Made by a program: the position numbers and the translations under genes
Shown here: one piece after another, positions 24,380 through 32,562 of the stretch
How the letters are laid out: each line of letters opens with the position of its first letter
Numbering within the stretch: position 1 is the stretch's first letter
From: Gemmatimonadales bacterium
GTDB taxonomy: Bacteria; Gemmatimonadota; Gemmatimonadetes; Palauibacterales; Palauibacteraceae
Direction: 5' to 3'
Assembly (NCBI GenBank): GCA_009841005.1
Contig: VXMR01000086.1
Coordinates: 1-40,529, forward strand
Length of the DNA: 40,529 nt
The notes under the pieces: generated by a model
Told to the model about the DNA's origin: nothing
The model's input: the letters and a program-made list of their open reading frames with translations, nothing else
The model's database searches: none

Positions 24380-24787
24380 TTAGCTCTCCCGGCCCGGGCC
24401 GGGGACCCTGTCGTCGAGGCTGAACTTGCCGCTGCCCGTCGTCCACAGGAAGAGGAAGATGGCGCAGTACAGGACGGCGAGTTCTCCGCCGTTCACGATC
24501 GGCCAGAACTCCATCTCGCGGGCGAAGAAGTGGCGCCACCAGTAGACGACCGCGAAGTGCCCCGTGAGGATGAAGGCGACCCAGCGCGTCCGGATCCCGA
24601 GGATGATGAGGATCGGCAGGAAGAACTCGATGAGTCCCGCGATGCCCACGGGCCATGAGAACCAGTTGCCGACCGCCTCCCTTCCGAACATGCCGAGGAG
24701 CTTCTGGGCTCCGTGCTGCCATAGCATGAGGCCGGCGGTGACCCGGAGCACGGCGTGGGTGGTTTCCTTCGAGACGGGTGCATTCAT
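24380..24787 (-). CDS. DoxX-family integral membrane protein
   Basis: A 135-residue protein with about four membrane helices, starting MNAPVSKETTHAVLRVTAGLMLWQHG and containing the LLGMFG, GLIEFF and LGIRTRW stretches of the DoxX family. Family members are linked to quinone-dependent redox or to oxidative stress, but many have no fixed role. The start ATG 24785-24787 is preceded by GGGAGG, four bases upstream, so the longer frame before it is not used. It diverges from the V4R-like gene, with a 76-base gap. Confidence 0.85.
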   Translation of the reverse strand: MNAPVSKETTHAVLRVTAGLMLWQHGAQKLLGMFGREAVGNWFSWPVGIAGLIEFFLPILIILGIRTRWVAFILTGHFAVVYWWRHFFAREMEFWPIVNGGELAVLYCAIFLFLWTTGSGKFSLDDRVPGPGRES

Positions 24788-24826
24788 GACGCCTCCCATT
24801 TGGGGGGGGCTCGGCGTCCGCGCCGC

Positions 24827-24855
24827 TTGCAGGCCCGGAAGTGCCGCCGTAGCCT
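24827..24855 (+). promoter_or_regulatory. Predicted promoter TTGCAG-17-TAGCCT for the V4R-like gene
   Basis: TTGCAG at 24827-24832 and TAGCCT at 24850-24855 are 17 bases apart. The first ATG follows eight bases later at 24864, so transcription would start at, or one or two bases before, the start codon. There is no Shine-Dalgarno, as in the ABC exporter case. Confidence 0.5.
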
Positions 24856-24863
24856 TGCGACCC

Positions 24864-25538
24864 ATGATGCCGGTTGATTCTCCGCGCGCACAAGACGGGG
24901 AGTTCGAGGGCGAAGTCCCCGTTCACATTCCGCTGGTCCTCCTGCTGACCCTCAGGGACCTCGACACACCCGAAGATCCGCGGGAACTCGAGGAGGTGGA
25001 TTTCTCCCTGAACCTGCGGCGCCGGCTTGGGCTTTCGAGCGTCGTGCTCAAGCAGATCCGCCGCTACGAGGAGGACGGCGGGGATGTGCACGCCGCCGAA
25101 GTGGCGAGCCTGTTCGAACTCGTCGCGAAGCGGATCGACGCTCGGGAGATCTTCGCCGCAGCGGGACGCCGCGTCACGCACGAGGCTTTTGGCCCCGGCG
25201 GGCGGGTGGCCCTGCGCCTGGGATGGCGGTTGATCCCTCTCCGCCTCCGCCGCATCCTCGCCTGGCGGCGAGTGAAGAAGATCACCCGCCGCCTGACTCC
25301 CTCCTCGAAGATCTGGCTCGCGAGGGACATGAACGGGCTCGCAATCAAACACGGTCTCCCTGTCCTGGCCACGGCCGACAGGGGCGGAAGCGGCTGCGAG
25401 ATCGTGTCGGGGATCATCGAGGAGTCGTTCCGAATGTACCGGGCCGGGGAGGGCGACGTTTCGCACCCGCAGTGCGAGGCCCTGGGGGGCGAGTACTGCC
25501 TCTGGGTGATCGAGCCAACCCCGACCCCAGACGCTTAG
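24864..25538 (+). CDS. V4R-like small-ligand-binding domain protein
   Basis: A 224-residue protein with no signal peptide or membrane helix. The C-terminal part ends HPQCEALGGEYCLWVI with C204 and C212, the pattern that closes the V4R (4-vinyl reductase) fold found in BchJ and as a sensor in XylR-type regulators; such domains bind hydrocarbons or heme-like ligands. The middle is helical and basic (RRILAWRRVKKITRR). Two ATGs are adjacent (24864, 24867), so the exact start is one residue uncertain. It has no DNA-binding domain. It diverges from the DoxX gene. I am fairly sure of the fold only; its ligand is unknown. Confidence 0.6.
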   Translation: MMPVDSPRAQDGEFEGEVPVHIPLVLLLTLRDLDTPEDPRELEEVDFSLNLRRRLGLSSVVLKQIRRYEEDGGDVHAAEVASLFELVAKRIDAREIFAAAGRRVTHEAFGPGGRVALRLGWRLIPLRLRRILAWRRVKKITRRLTPSSKIWLARDMNGLAIKHGLPVLATADRGGSGCEIVSGIIEESFRMYRAGEGDVSHPQCEALGGEYCLWVIEPTPTPDA

Positions 25539-25552
25539 CAGCCCGTGGCAAA
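25536..25552. repeat. 17-base repeat, copy 2 (TAGCAGYCCGTGGCAAA)
   Basis: TAGCAGCCCGTGGCAAA begins with the stop codon of the V4R-like gene and matches copy 1 (24280-24296) in 16 of 17 bases. The TAG stop is shared with the repeat, as if the gene end had been joined to it. Confidence 0.35.
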
Positions 25553-25593
25553 ACCCCGCGTCAGCGTCGAGAGCGGTGAAGCGCTCGCCTGAC

Positions 25594-26469
25594 TCAGGTC
25601 ATGTGCGGTTCGATGTGGACGGTCACGTCGGTGAATCCGATCTGGGCGGCGACCCGCCGCTCCACTTCATCGGCGATTTCGTGGGCGCTGACCACCGTTT
25701 CGGCGGGTTCGACCCGGATCGTGAGTTCGGCGAAGCGCCCGACCGACTTGCCGCGCGAGCGGACCCCCGTCACGGCACGCACGCCGGGCACGCTGCTCGC
25801 CACGCCTTCGATCTCCCGCGGATCGACGGCCCGCTCGTCGACGAGGACGGGGATGGTCTCGCGGAAGATCTTGTATCCCGAGCGGGCCACCACGAGCGCC
25901 ACGGCGAGGGCGAGCCATGCATCGGCCGGAGCCCATCCGGTCCAGTCGGTGATCGCAAGCCCGGCCAGGACTGCCGCCGTAACCAGGACGTCGGACGCGG
26001 TGTGCCGGGCGTCCGCCGCGAGGATTTCGCTCGACAGCCTCCGGCTCGCCCTCGCTTCGCCCAGCGCGACCGCCGCGTTCACGACGAGCGCAGCGGCGAG
26101 CACCCCCATCATCGCGGGCTCGACATCCGGCGGAGCGCCACCCTGAATCAGGCGGTCGAGGGCGCTCTGTACCAGTTCGAAGAAGGTGACGGAGAGGAAG
26201 GCCGCCACGGCGAGCGCCGCGAGCGTTTCGAACTTGCCGTGTCCGTAGGGGTGCTCGGCGTCGGGCGGAGCGGCCGCGAGGCGCATCGCGGCGAGGCCCA
26301 CGACGTTGTTGATCGCATCGACGCCCGAGTGGGCCGCGTCGCCCAGAACGGCGATCGATCCCGTGCGCAGTCCCACGATCAACTTCGCCGCGATCACCGC
26401 CACGTTCGCGAGCAGCACCCACAGGAGTATGCGGCGCACCCGTCGGTGGCGGTCCGCCGTCGAGTTCAC
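25594..26469 (-). CDS. Cation diffusion facilitator (zinc/iron/manganese efflux)
   Basis: Inner-membrane antiporter that exports divalent metals. With the GTG 26467-26469 start the product is 291 residues: six membrane helices, the metal site GDAAHSGVD (D44, H47, D51) in helix 2, and HTASD (in ADARHTASDVL) in helix 5. A cytoplasmic ferredoxin-like domain follows (about 200-285). It lies ten bases after the small membrane protein. The longer version from ATG 26574 would overlap that gene by 95 bases and adds a low-complexity Lys/Ser/Thr stretch, so I do not use it. The metal is not predicted reliably by motif. Confidence 0.87.
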   Translation of the reverse strand: MNSTADRHRRVRRILLWVLLANVAVIAAKLIVGLRTGSIAVLGDAAHSGVDAINNVVGLAAMRLAAAPPDAEHPYGHGKFETLAALAVAAFLSVTFFELVQSALDRLIQGGAPPDVEPAMMGVLAAALVVNAAVALGEARASRRLSSEILAADARHTASDVLVTAAVLAGLAITDWTGWAPADAWLALAVALVVARSGYKIFRETIPVLVDERAVDPREIEGVASSVPGVRAVTGVRSRGKSVGRFAELTIRVEPAETVVSAHEIADEVERRVAAQIGFTDVTVHIEPHMT

Positions 26470-26479
26470 CGCCGCGGAC

Positions 26480-26788
26480 TCATCGCCTGAAGCGACGCCC
26501 CCGGCTGAAGTCCGGCTTGGTTGAGTACGGCTCGGGCTCTTCCCCGTCGTCTTCTTCGTCTTCAACGTCCGCATCCCGCATCACGGCGTCGAAGCGGCTC
26601 GAACGGGCGCGCCGGCGGCCTCCCAGCAGCCAGCGCCAGGGCGACTCGCGCGGCGCCCTTCCTGTCGGCGCGTGCTTGTCGTAGAGCCCGGGAGAGCCGA
26701 GCCCCACCCAGATGCCAAAGGCGAGGGCGCAGAGCGCGCCCAGGGAGCCGGCGATGATCAGGATCCAGGCCAGCGTGTCTTCGGTCAT
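26480..26788 (-). CDS. Small single-helix membrane protein with acidic/basic tail
   Basis: Not recognised. A 102-residue protein: one N-terminal membrane helix (about 7-30), then a basic WRWLLGGRRRARSSR and an acidic VEDEEDDGEEPEP stretch, ending in a basic tail. The ATG is preceded by GGAG. The codon use and ordered charge pattern argue for a real gene. It ends ten bases before the metal transporter start and is probably co-transcribed with it. Confidence 0.65.
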   Translation of the reverse strand: MTEDTLAWILIIAGSLGALCALAFGIWVGLGSPGLYDKHAPTGRAPRESPWRWLLGGRRRARSSRFDAVMRDADVEDEEDDGEEPEPYSTKPDFSRGRRFRR

Positions 26789-26825
26789 GAAACTCCGTGC
26801 TTCGTCGCGCCGGGGCGCCGGGTTC

Positions 26826-26855
26826 TTGCCTGCGCCTCCGGGCGTCGTCTACTGT
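26826..26855 (+). promoter_or_regulatory. Predicted promoter TTGCCT-18-TACTGT for acs
   Basis: TTGCCT (26826-26831) and TACTGT (26850-26855) are 18 bases apart and would give a 5' leader of roughly 95 bases before ATG 26956. The region is divergent from the small membrane protein gene. Confidence 0.4.
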
Positions 26856-26955
26856 CACGCCGGGCCGCCCCCCGGCCGGCCCACTAGATGGTGCCCCCGG
26901 CGGCTCCGTGACAAGCGCGACCGTCCATTCTCTCCCTTCCGATCCGAGCGATTCC

Positions 26956-28941
26956 ATGTCTGAACAGCACCGGGAAATCGATGTCCTGCTGGACGAACAG
27001 CGGACTTTCGAACCGTCGGCGGGCTTCGTCGCGGCCGCCCACGTGGGCGATCGCGGCCCGTACGACGAGGCCGAGCGGGACCGCGAGGCGTACTGGGAGG
27101 CGTGGGCGCGCCGGCTCGACTGGTTCACGCCCTGGGACACGGTGCTGGAGTGGGATCCGCCCTTCTCGAAGTGGTTCGTGGGCGGCACGCTCAACGCCGC
27201 GCACAACTGCCTCGACCGCCATCTGGAGACGCGCGGTTCGAAGACCGCGCTCATCTGGGAGGGCGAGCCGGGAGACATCCGTCGCTACACCTACCGCGAG
27301 TTGCACCAGGAAGTGTGCCGCTTCGCGAACGCGCTCAAGGGGCTCGGCGTGGGGAAGGGCGATCGGGTCGCGATCTATCTCCCGATGGTTCCGGAAGCCG
27401 CCATCGCCATGCTCGCCTGCGCGCGCATCGGCGCCCCGCATTCCGTCGTCTTCGGAGGCTTCTCGCCGCAGTCCCTCCGCGACCGGATCGAGGACGCCCA
27501 TGCCACATGCGTGATCACGGCGGACGGGGGATATCGGCGCGGCGGGATCATCCCGCTCAAGGCGAGCACGGACACCGCCATCGAGGGTCTCGACTACGTG
27601 AAGAGCGTCGTCGTCGTGCAGCGCTCCGCCGTGACCGACCCTGAGGCGGCGCCCCACGGAGGCCGCGTGGACACGCCGTCCTGCGAGATGACCGAGGGCC
27701 GGGATCACTGGTACCACGAGCTGATCGCCGCGGCGGACGCCGATTGTCCCGCCGAGCGGATGGATTCGGAGGACCTCCTCTACATCCTCTACACCTCCGG
27801 GACGACGGGGAAGCCGAAGGGCGTGATGCACACGACCGGCGGCTACATGACGCACGTGACCGCGACCGCGAAGTGGGTGTTCGACCTCCGGGAGGACGAC
27901 ATCTACTGGTGCACCGCGGACGTGGGTTGGGTGACGGGCCACTCCTACATCGTCTACGGCCCGCTCTCGAACGGGGCGACGGTGGTGATGTACGAGGGGT
28001 CGCCCGACTGGCCGGACCGGGGCCGCTTCTGGGACGTGTGCCAGCGCTACGCGGTGACGGTGTTCTACACGGCGCCGACGGCGATCCGCGCCTTCATGCG
28101 GTGGGGGGACGACTGGCCGGCGGGCTACGACCTCTCGAAGCTCCGGTTGCTCGGGACGGTGGGCGAACCGATCAACCCCGAGGCGTGGATCTGGTACGAC
28201 CGCCACATCGGCGGCGGGCGCTGTCCGATCGTCGACACGTGGTGGCAGACGGAGACGGGCGGAATCATGATCACGCCGCTTCCCGGGGCGATCACCACGA
28301 AGCCCGGGACGGCTACGGTCCCCTTCCCCGGCATCGAGGCGGCGATTCTCGACGAGGACGGTAACCCGGCGGAATCCGGTTATCTGGCGATCACCTCGCC
28401 GTGGCCGGGGATGCTGCGGGGGGTGTGGGGGGACGAGGAGCGCTACCGCGAGACGTACTGGTCGAAGTGGCCCGACATCTACTTCCCCGGCGACGGCGCG
28501 CGGGTGGATGAGGACGGCTACTACTGGATCATGGGCCGCGTCGACGACGTGCTGAACGTGGCCGGCCACCGGATCGGGACCATGGAGGTGGAGTCCGCGC
28601 TCGTCGACCACGAGGCCGTCGCGGAGGCCGCGGTCGTGGGGCGTTCGGACGAGATCAAGGGACAGGCGGTGGCCGCGTTCGTGAGCGTGGTGGAGGGGAC
28701 GGAGACCTCCGAGGCGCTGCGCCAGGAACTGCGGGGGCACGTGGCGGCGCAGATCGGCGCGATCGCGCGGCCGGCCGACCTCATCTTCGCCGCCGAACTG
28801 CCGAAGACGCGGAGCGGAAAAATTATGCGGCGGCTCCTGCGCGACGTGGCGGAGGGACGGGCGCTGGGCGACACGACGACGCTCGCCGATCCCGCGGTAG
28901 TGAGAAGCCTGCAGCAACAATTCGCCGATAGCGAGGGCTGA
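26956..28941 (+). CDS. acs: Acetyl-CoA synthetase
   Basis: Activates acetate to acetyl-CoA through an acetyl-AMP intermediate. The 661-residue protein has the AMP-binding motif [11 protein letters not shown] at 279-289, [29 protein letters not shown], and the regulatory lysine K622 in [10 protein letters not shown] that is acetylated in the E. coli enzyme. The length equals the family norm. The start is [10 protein letters not shown] at ATG 26956; the longer frame upstream is noise. An MFS transporter begins 42 bases after it and may share the transcript. No protein acetyltransferase or deacetylase is adjacent. Confidence 0.96.
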   Translation: MSEQHREIDVLLDEQRTFEPSAGFVAAAHVGDRGPYDEAERDREAYWEAWARRLDWFTPWDTVLEWDPPFSKWFVGGTLNAAHNCLDRHLETRGSKTALIWEGEPGDIRRYTYRELHQEVCRFANALKGLGVGKGDRVAIYLPMVPEAAIAMLACARIGAPHSVVFGGFSPQSLRDRIEDAHATCVITADGGYRRGGIIPLKASTDTAIEGLDYVKSVVVVQRSAVTDPEAAPHGGRVDTPSCEMTEGRDHWYHELIAAADADCPAERMDSEDLLYILYTSGTTGKPKGVMHTTGGYMTHVTATAKWVFDLREDDIYWCTADVGWVTGHSYIVYGPLSNGATVVMYEGSPDWPDRGRFWDVCQRYAVTVFYTAPTAIRAFMRWGDDWPAGYDLSKLRLLGTVGEPINPEAWIWYDRHIGGGRCPIVDTWWQTETGGIMITPLPGAITTKPGTATVPFPGIEAAILDEDGNPAESGYLAITSPWPGMLRGVWGDEERYRETYWSKWPDIYFPGDGARVDEDGYYWIMGRVDDVLNVAGHRIGTMEVESALVDHEAVAEAAVVGRSDEIKGQAVAAFVSVVEGTETSEALRQELRGHVAAQIGAIARPADLIFAAELPKTRSGKIMRRLLRDVAEGRALGDTTTLADPAVVRSLQQQFADSEG

Positions 28942-28983
28942 CCGGGTAGAGCCAGCCACGCCAGCGCCCGCCCGCCACCGCCC

Positions 28984-30219
28984 ATGACCCCGCCCTCTTC
29001 GGACACCGGTTCGCGGAGGGCGGGTCAACTCGCGCTCCTCGCGCTGGTGGATCTGCTCGCGATGAGCCTCTGGTTCTCGGCCAGCGCGGTCGTCCCCGAG
29101 CTGCGCGACGCGTGGGGGCTCGACGATGCCGGGGCGGCCTGGCTCACGACCTCCGTGCAACTCGGCTTCGCGACGGGGGCCGTTCTCTCGGCGCTGCTCA
29201 CACTCTCCGACGTGTGGGACCCGCGTCGGCTCATCGCCGGGTCGGCCCTGCTCGGCGCGGCCGCCACCGCGGCGATCGCGGTCTTCGCGGACGGACTCGC
29301 CCTCACCATCGTGCTCCGGTTCGTGACGGGGGTCGCGCTGGCGGGGGTCTATCCGCCCGGGATGAAGATGGTCGCGGGCTGGTTCCGCGCGGGACGCGGG
29401 ATGGCGATCGGGATCCTCATCGGCGCCCTCGCGGTCGGGAGCGCGCTGCCCCACCTGCTGCGGCCGCTCGGAGGGATCGGCGCCTGGCAGCCCGTGCTCC
29501 TGCTCGCCTCGGGCTTCGCCGTCATGGCGGCCGTTCTCGCCGCGACCGGGCTCCGCGCGGGCCCCCACCAGGCGCCGGCCGCGCCCTTCGATCCCCGCGC
29601 CGTGCGGCGCATCTTCGCCGATCGGGCGTCGATGCTCGCCAACGGCGGCTATTTCGGGCACATGTGGGAGCTGTTCGCGATGTGGACGTGGATCCCCGCC
29701 TTCCTGGCCGCGAGTTTCGCGGCGGACGCGAGCGCGGGCACGACCCCCTCCCTCGCCTCGTACGTGGCGTTCGGGACGATCGCCGCCGGAGGGCTGGGCG
29801 CCGCCGCGGCGGGCGTACTCGCGGACCGCATCGGGCGGACGGCCGTGACGAGTTGGAGCATGGTGGTGAGCGGCGCCTGCTGTCTGGCCATCGGGCCGCT
29901 GTTCGGTGGCCCCCTCTGGCTGGTCGCGGCCGTCTGTTTCGTGTGGGGGTTCGCGATCGTCGCCGATTCCGCGCAGTTCTCCGCCTGTGTGAGCGAACTC
30001 GCCGAACCCGAGTACGTCGGGACGGCGCTCACGCTGCAGACGGCGATCGGTTTCCTGCTCACGATCGCCACCATCCGCCTCGTTCCGGTGTGGGAGGCTA
30101 CGCTGGGCTGGGAATGGGCCTTCGTCCCCCTCGCCATCGGCCCCGCCCTCGGCACCTGGAGCATGCTGGCCCTGCGACGCCGCCCCGAAGCCGTCCGTAT
30201 CGCCGGCGGCCGCCGCTAG
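28984..30219 (+). CDS. MFS transporter of the NarK/CynX-like group
   Basis: Twelve-helix transporter of 411 residues. The first helices include DLLAMSLWFSASAVVPEL and a motif near GVYPPGMKMVAGWF. The LDD-AGAAWLTTSVQLGFATGAVLSA loop is typical of the nitrate/cyanate-type families, and the central loop is short. There is no strong substrate motif. It lies 42 bases after acs; uptake of a small carboxylate is one possibility but is inferred from position only. The start ATG has no clear Shine-Dalgarno. Confidence 0.85.
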   Translation: MTPPSSDTGSRRAGQLALLALVDLLAMSLWFSASAVVPELRDAWGLDDAGAAWLTTSVQLGFATGAVLSALLTLSDVWDPRRLIAGSALLGAAATAAIAVFADGLALTIVLRFVTGVALAGVYPPGMKMVAGWFRAGRGMAIGILIGALAVGSALPHLLRPLGGIGAWQPVLLLASGFAVMAAVLAATGLRAGPHQAPAAPFDPRAVRRIFADRASMLANGGYFGHMWELFAMWTWIPAFLAASFAADASAGTTPSLASYVAFGTIAAGGLGAAAAGVLADRIGRTAVTSWSMVVSGACCLAIGPLFGGPLWLVAAVCFVWGFAIVADSAQFSACVSELAEPEYVGTALTLQTAIGFLLTIATIRLVPVWEATLGWEWAFVPLAIGPALGTWSMLALRRRPEAVRIAGGRR

Positions 30220-30288
30220 CGGCCATTGCGTGTACCGTCTACCGTGAGACCAGCGCCTCGATCCTCGCTCGAAACCCGGAGTGCAGCC

Positions 30289-31083
30289 GTGAGACGACAT
30301 AGCAATTTTCTCGGGACGTGGTCACCCGGCGCGTGGGTACTCCTGGCCTTCTCTGCGGTTGCCGCGTCGGGGTGCGGGCAGGCGGAGGTTGGGTCGCAAA
30401 CGGAGGGAGCACCTGCGGAGGACGGCGCGCCCGTGATGCAGGCGGCCGCGAACCGGCTCTCGGCCGAGGAGGCTGCGGAAGGCTTCGAGCTCCTGTTCGA
30501 CGGGGAGTCGGTCGACGCGTGGCGCGGGTTTCAGATGGAGGATGTCCCGGCCGGCTGGAGCGCGAAGGACGGCGCGCTCGCCTTCACGCCGGGCGTCGGG
30601 GGCGGCACGCTCATCACGCGCGACACCTACACCGACTTCGATCTGCGTCTCGAGTGGAAGGTCGACGAGGGCGGCAACAGCGGGATCTTCTTCGGCATCG
30701 TGGAGAGCACGGAGAGTGCTTTCCAGTCGGGCCCGGAGATGCAGGTACTCGACAACGCGGGACACTACGACGGGGGCGATCCGCTCACTTCGGCGGGGTC
30801 GAACTACGGTCTCCACGCGCCGCCGGAGGATGTGACGCGTCCGGTCGGCGAATGGAACGAGGTGCGGATCGTCCGCCACGGCAACCAGGTCGTACACTGG
30901 CTGAACGGCGCGCAGGTCGTCGAGTACGAGATCGCCTCGCCCGAGTGGGAGGCGCTGGTGGCGGGAAGCAAGTTCATCCAGTGGCCCGACTACGGCCGGC
31001 ACCACGAGGGTCACCTGGGATTGCAGGATCACGGCGACCCCGTCTGGTACCGCAGCGTCCGCGTCCGCCGGATTTCGTCCTAG
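30289..31083 (+). CDS. DUF1080 (3-keto-disaccharide hydrolase-like) lipoprotein
   Basis: A 264-residue lipoprotein with a lipobox ending in C29 (VAASGC) and a concanavalin-like beta sandwich of the 3-keto-glucoside hydrolase/DUF1080 family. The core text is FELLFDGESVDAWRGF, TDFDLRLEWKV, GGNSGIFFG and HEGHLGLQDHG. The start is GTG 30289 with GGAG upstream; an earlier GTG at 30244 also has a -10-like TACCGT five bases before it. The fold may bind or cleave oxidised sugars in the periplasm. The tiny membrane protein that follows overlaps its stop (TAGTG). Confidence 0.88.
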   Translation: MRRHSNFLGTWSPGAWVLLAFSAVAASGCGQAEVGSQTEGAPAEDGAPVMQAAANRLSAEEAAEGFELLFDGESVDAWRGFQMEDVPAGWSAKDGALAFTPGVGGGTLITRDTYTDFDLRLEWKVDEGGNSGIFFGIVESTESAFQSGPEMQVLDNAGHYDGGDPLTSAGSNYGLHAPPEDVTRPVGEWNEVRIVRHGNQVVHWLNGAQVVEYEIASPEWEALVAGSKFIQWPDYGRHHEGHLGLQDHGDPVWYRSVRVRRISS

Positions 31084-31256
31084 TGCGCATCCGCAGTATT
31101 GCGGCCTGGGCTGCCGCGGGGTTCGTCGTCCTGCTGCTGATCGATCAGGTCGTAGAGCTGGGCTCGATCTGGAGGGTCGGGTTCATGGCGGTCTGTGGCG
31201 GGGCGGGTGCCGCGTGGGTCAACTCCAGGGCTAGCAGTCGAGCGGACGGTGGGTGA
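31083..31256 (+). CDS. Tiny membrane protein, two hydrophobic segments
   Basis: A 57-residue frame from GTG 31083 to TGA 31254-31256, sharing one base with the preceding stop. Two hydrophobic stretches (about 7-24 and 30-47, AAGFVVLLLID and VGFMAVCGGAGAAW) are joined by a short acidic loop. The last 26 bases overlap the proA stop on the other strand. Unrecognised; translational coupling and hydrophobicity support it, but it could be a chance frame. Confidence 0.42.
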   Translation: MRIRSIAAWAAAGFVVLLLIDQVVELGSIWRVGFMAVCGGAGAAWVNSRASSRADGG

Positions 31257-32562
31257 AGGCCCGTTTGCCGGGGCCGTAGTCCGCGGCTCCCTGCCCCTCG
31301 CCGCGTAGCAGCCAGCGCGTGGTGAGGAGGCCTTCGACGCCGACGGGTCCGCGCGCGTGGATGCGGGCCGTGCTGATTCCCACCTCCGCCCCGAGCCCGT
31401 AGCGAAACCCGTCCGCAAAGCGGGTGCTCGCGTTGTGGAACACGCTCGCCGCGTCGACCGCCTTGAGGAACCGCGCCGCGACTTCCCCATCCTCGGCCAC
31501 GACCGCGTCCGTGTGGCTGCTCCCGTACGTGTGAATGAAGTCGATGGCTTCTTCCGGACCGGCCACAGTCCGCACGGCCAGCGTGAGGTCGCCGAACTCG
31601 ACTCCCCAGTCCTTCTCGGAGGCGGCCTCGGCCCACGGCAGGACCCGGCGCGAGGGTTCGTCGCAGCGGAGTTCGACGCCGCGCTCGCGGAGCGCCTCGC
31701 CGACCGGTCCCAACCGCGGCAGGAACGACTCGTGCACGAGCAGCGTCTCGGTCGCGTTGCACGCCGCCGGGTAGTCGCACTTGCCGTCCACGGCGAGCCG
31801 CACGGCCATCTCCGGATCCGCCGACGCGTCGACGTAGAGGTGGCACACCCCCTCCGCGTGACCCAGCACCGGAATCCGGCTCCGCTCCTGGATCGAGCGC
31901 ACCAGCGCACCGGACCCCCGCGGGATGACGAGGTCGATGAGGTCGTCGAGCGCGAGCAGTTCGTCGACATCCCGCCGGTCCGGGACGCCGAGGACGGCGC
32001 GGCGATCGAGGCCGGCCTCCTCCAGCGCCTGCTGCAGGCAGCCGACGAGCACCTCGTTCGAGCGCGCCGCCTCGCGGCCGCCCTTCATGATGACTCCGTT
32101 CCCGGAGCGGATGGCGAGCGACCCGATCTGGATCACCGCGTCGGGCCGACTCTCGAAGATGATGAGGAGGACGCCGAGCGGGCTGCGCACGCGTTCGAGG
32201 ACGAGACCTTCATCGAGCTCCGTGCGTGTGAGGACGCGGTCGATCGGGTCCTCGCCCTCGGCCAGCGCGTCGATCCCCTCGAGCAGGCTCTCGAACTTGG
32301 CATCGGGGAGCCCCAGCCGGTGGAGGAGGGATCCGGAAAGCCCTTCCTCCGCCGCGCGCGCCAGATCCTCGTCATTCGCCCGTGAGATCTCGTCCCGCGA
32401 TCGGACCAGAACCGTCTTCAGCGCGCGCAGCGCCGCCGCCCGGCGCTCCGCCTCGGCGCTTCCGATTGTGCGTTGCGCCGCCCGTACTCCGGCCGCCCGC
32501 TCCCTCAGCGTCTCCGTCGGCGTCTCCGTCCGTTCCGACTTCAATTCAATCGCTCCCATCAT
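31231..32562 (-). CDS. proA: Gamma-glutamyl phosphate reductase
   Basis: Second step of proline synthesis: NADPH-dependent reduction of gamma-glutamyl phosphate to the semialdehyde. The 443-residue aldehyde dehydrogenase-family protein has the catalytic C268 in YPAACNATET, VIFESRPD-type text (LIIFESRPDAVIQIG), VIPRGSGALVRSI and the family end GPVGVEGLLTTRW. The first ATG (32560-32562) overlaps the proB stop as ATGA. A second ATG directly follows. The extended N-terminus of about 20 charged residues is within normal range. It pairs with proB. Confidence 0.96.
   Translation of the reverse strand: MMGAIELKSERTETPTETLRERAAGVRAAQRTIGSAEAERRAAALRALKTVLVRSRDEISRANDEDLARAAEEGLSGSLLHRLGLPDAKFESLLEGIDALAEGEDPIDRVLTRTELDEGLVLERVRSPLGVLLIIFESRPDAVIQIGSLAIRSGNGVIMKGGREAARSNEVLVGCLQQALEEAGLDRRAVLGVPDRRDVDELLALDDLIDLVIPRGSGALVRSIQERSRIPVLGHAEGVCHLYVDASADPEMAVRLAVDGKCDYPAACNATETLLVHESFLPRLGPVGEALRERGVELRCDEPSRRVLPWAEAASEKDWGVEFGDLTLAVRTVAGPEEAIDFIHTYGSSHTDAVVAEDGEVAARFLKAVDAASVFHNASTRFADGFRYGLGAEVGISTARIHARGPVGVEGLLTTRWLLRGEGQGAADYGPGKRAFTHRPLDC

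Noticed and set aside
22188..24383. 731-residue plus-strand frame antisense to leuS
   Set aside because: Shadow frame; leuS has both signature motifs.
26470..26574. Upstream ATG start for the metal transporter
   Set aside because: Would overlap the small membrane protein by 95 bases and adds low-complexity residues.
26884..30300. 1138-residue minus-strand frame antisense to acs and the MFS gene
   Set aside because: Shadow with biased composition; both plus-strand genes are clear families.
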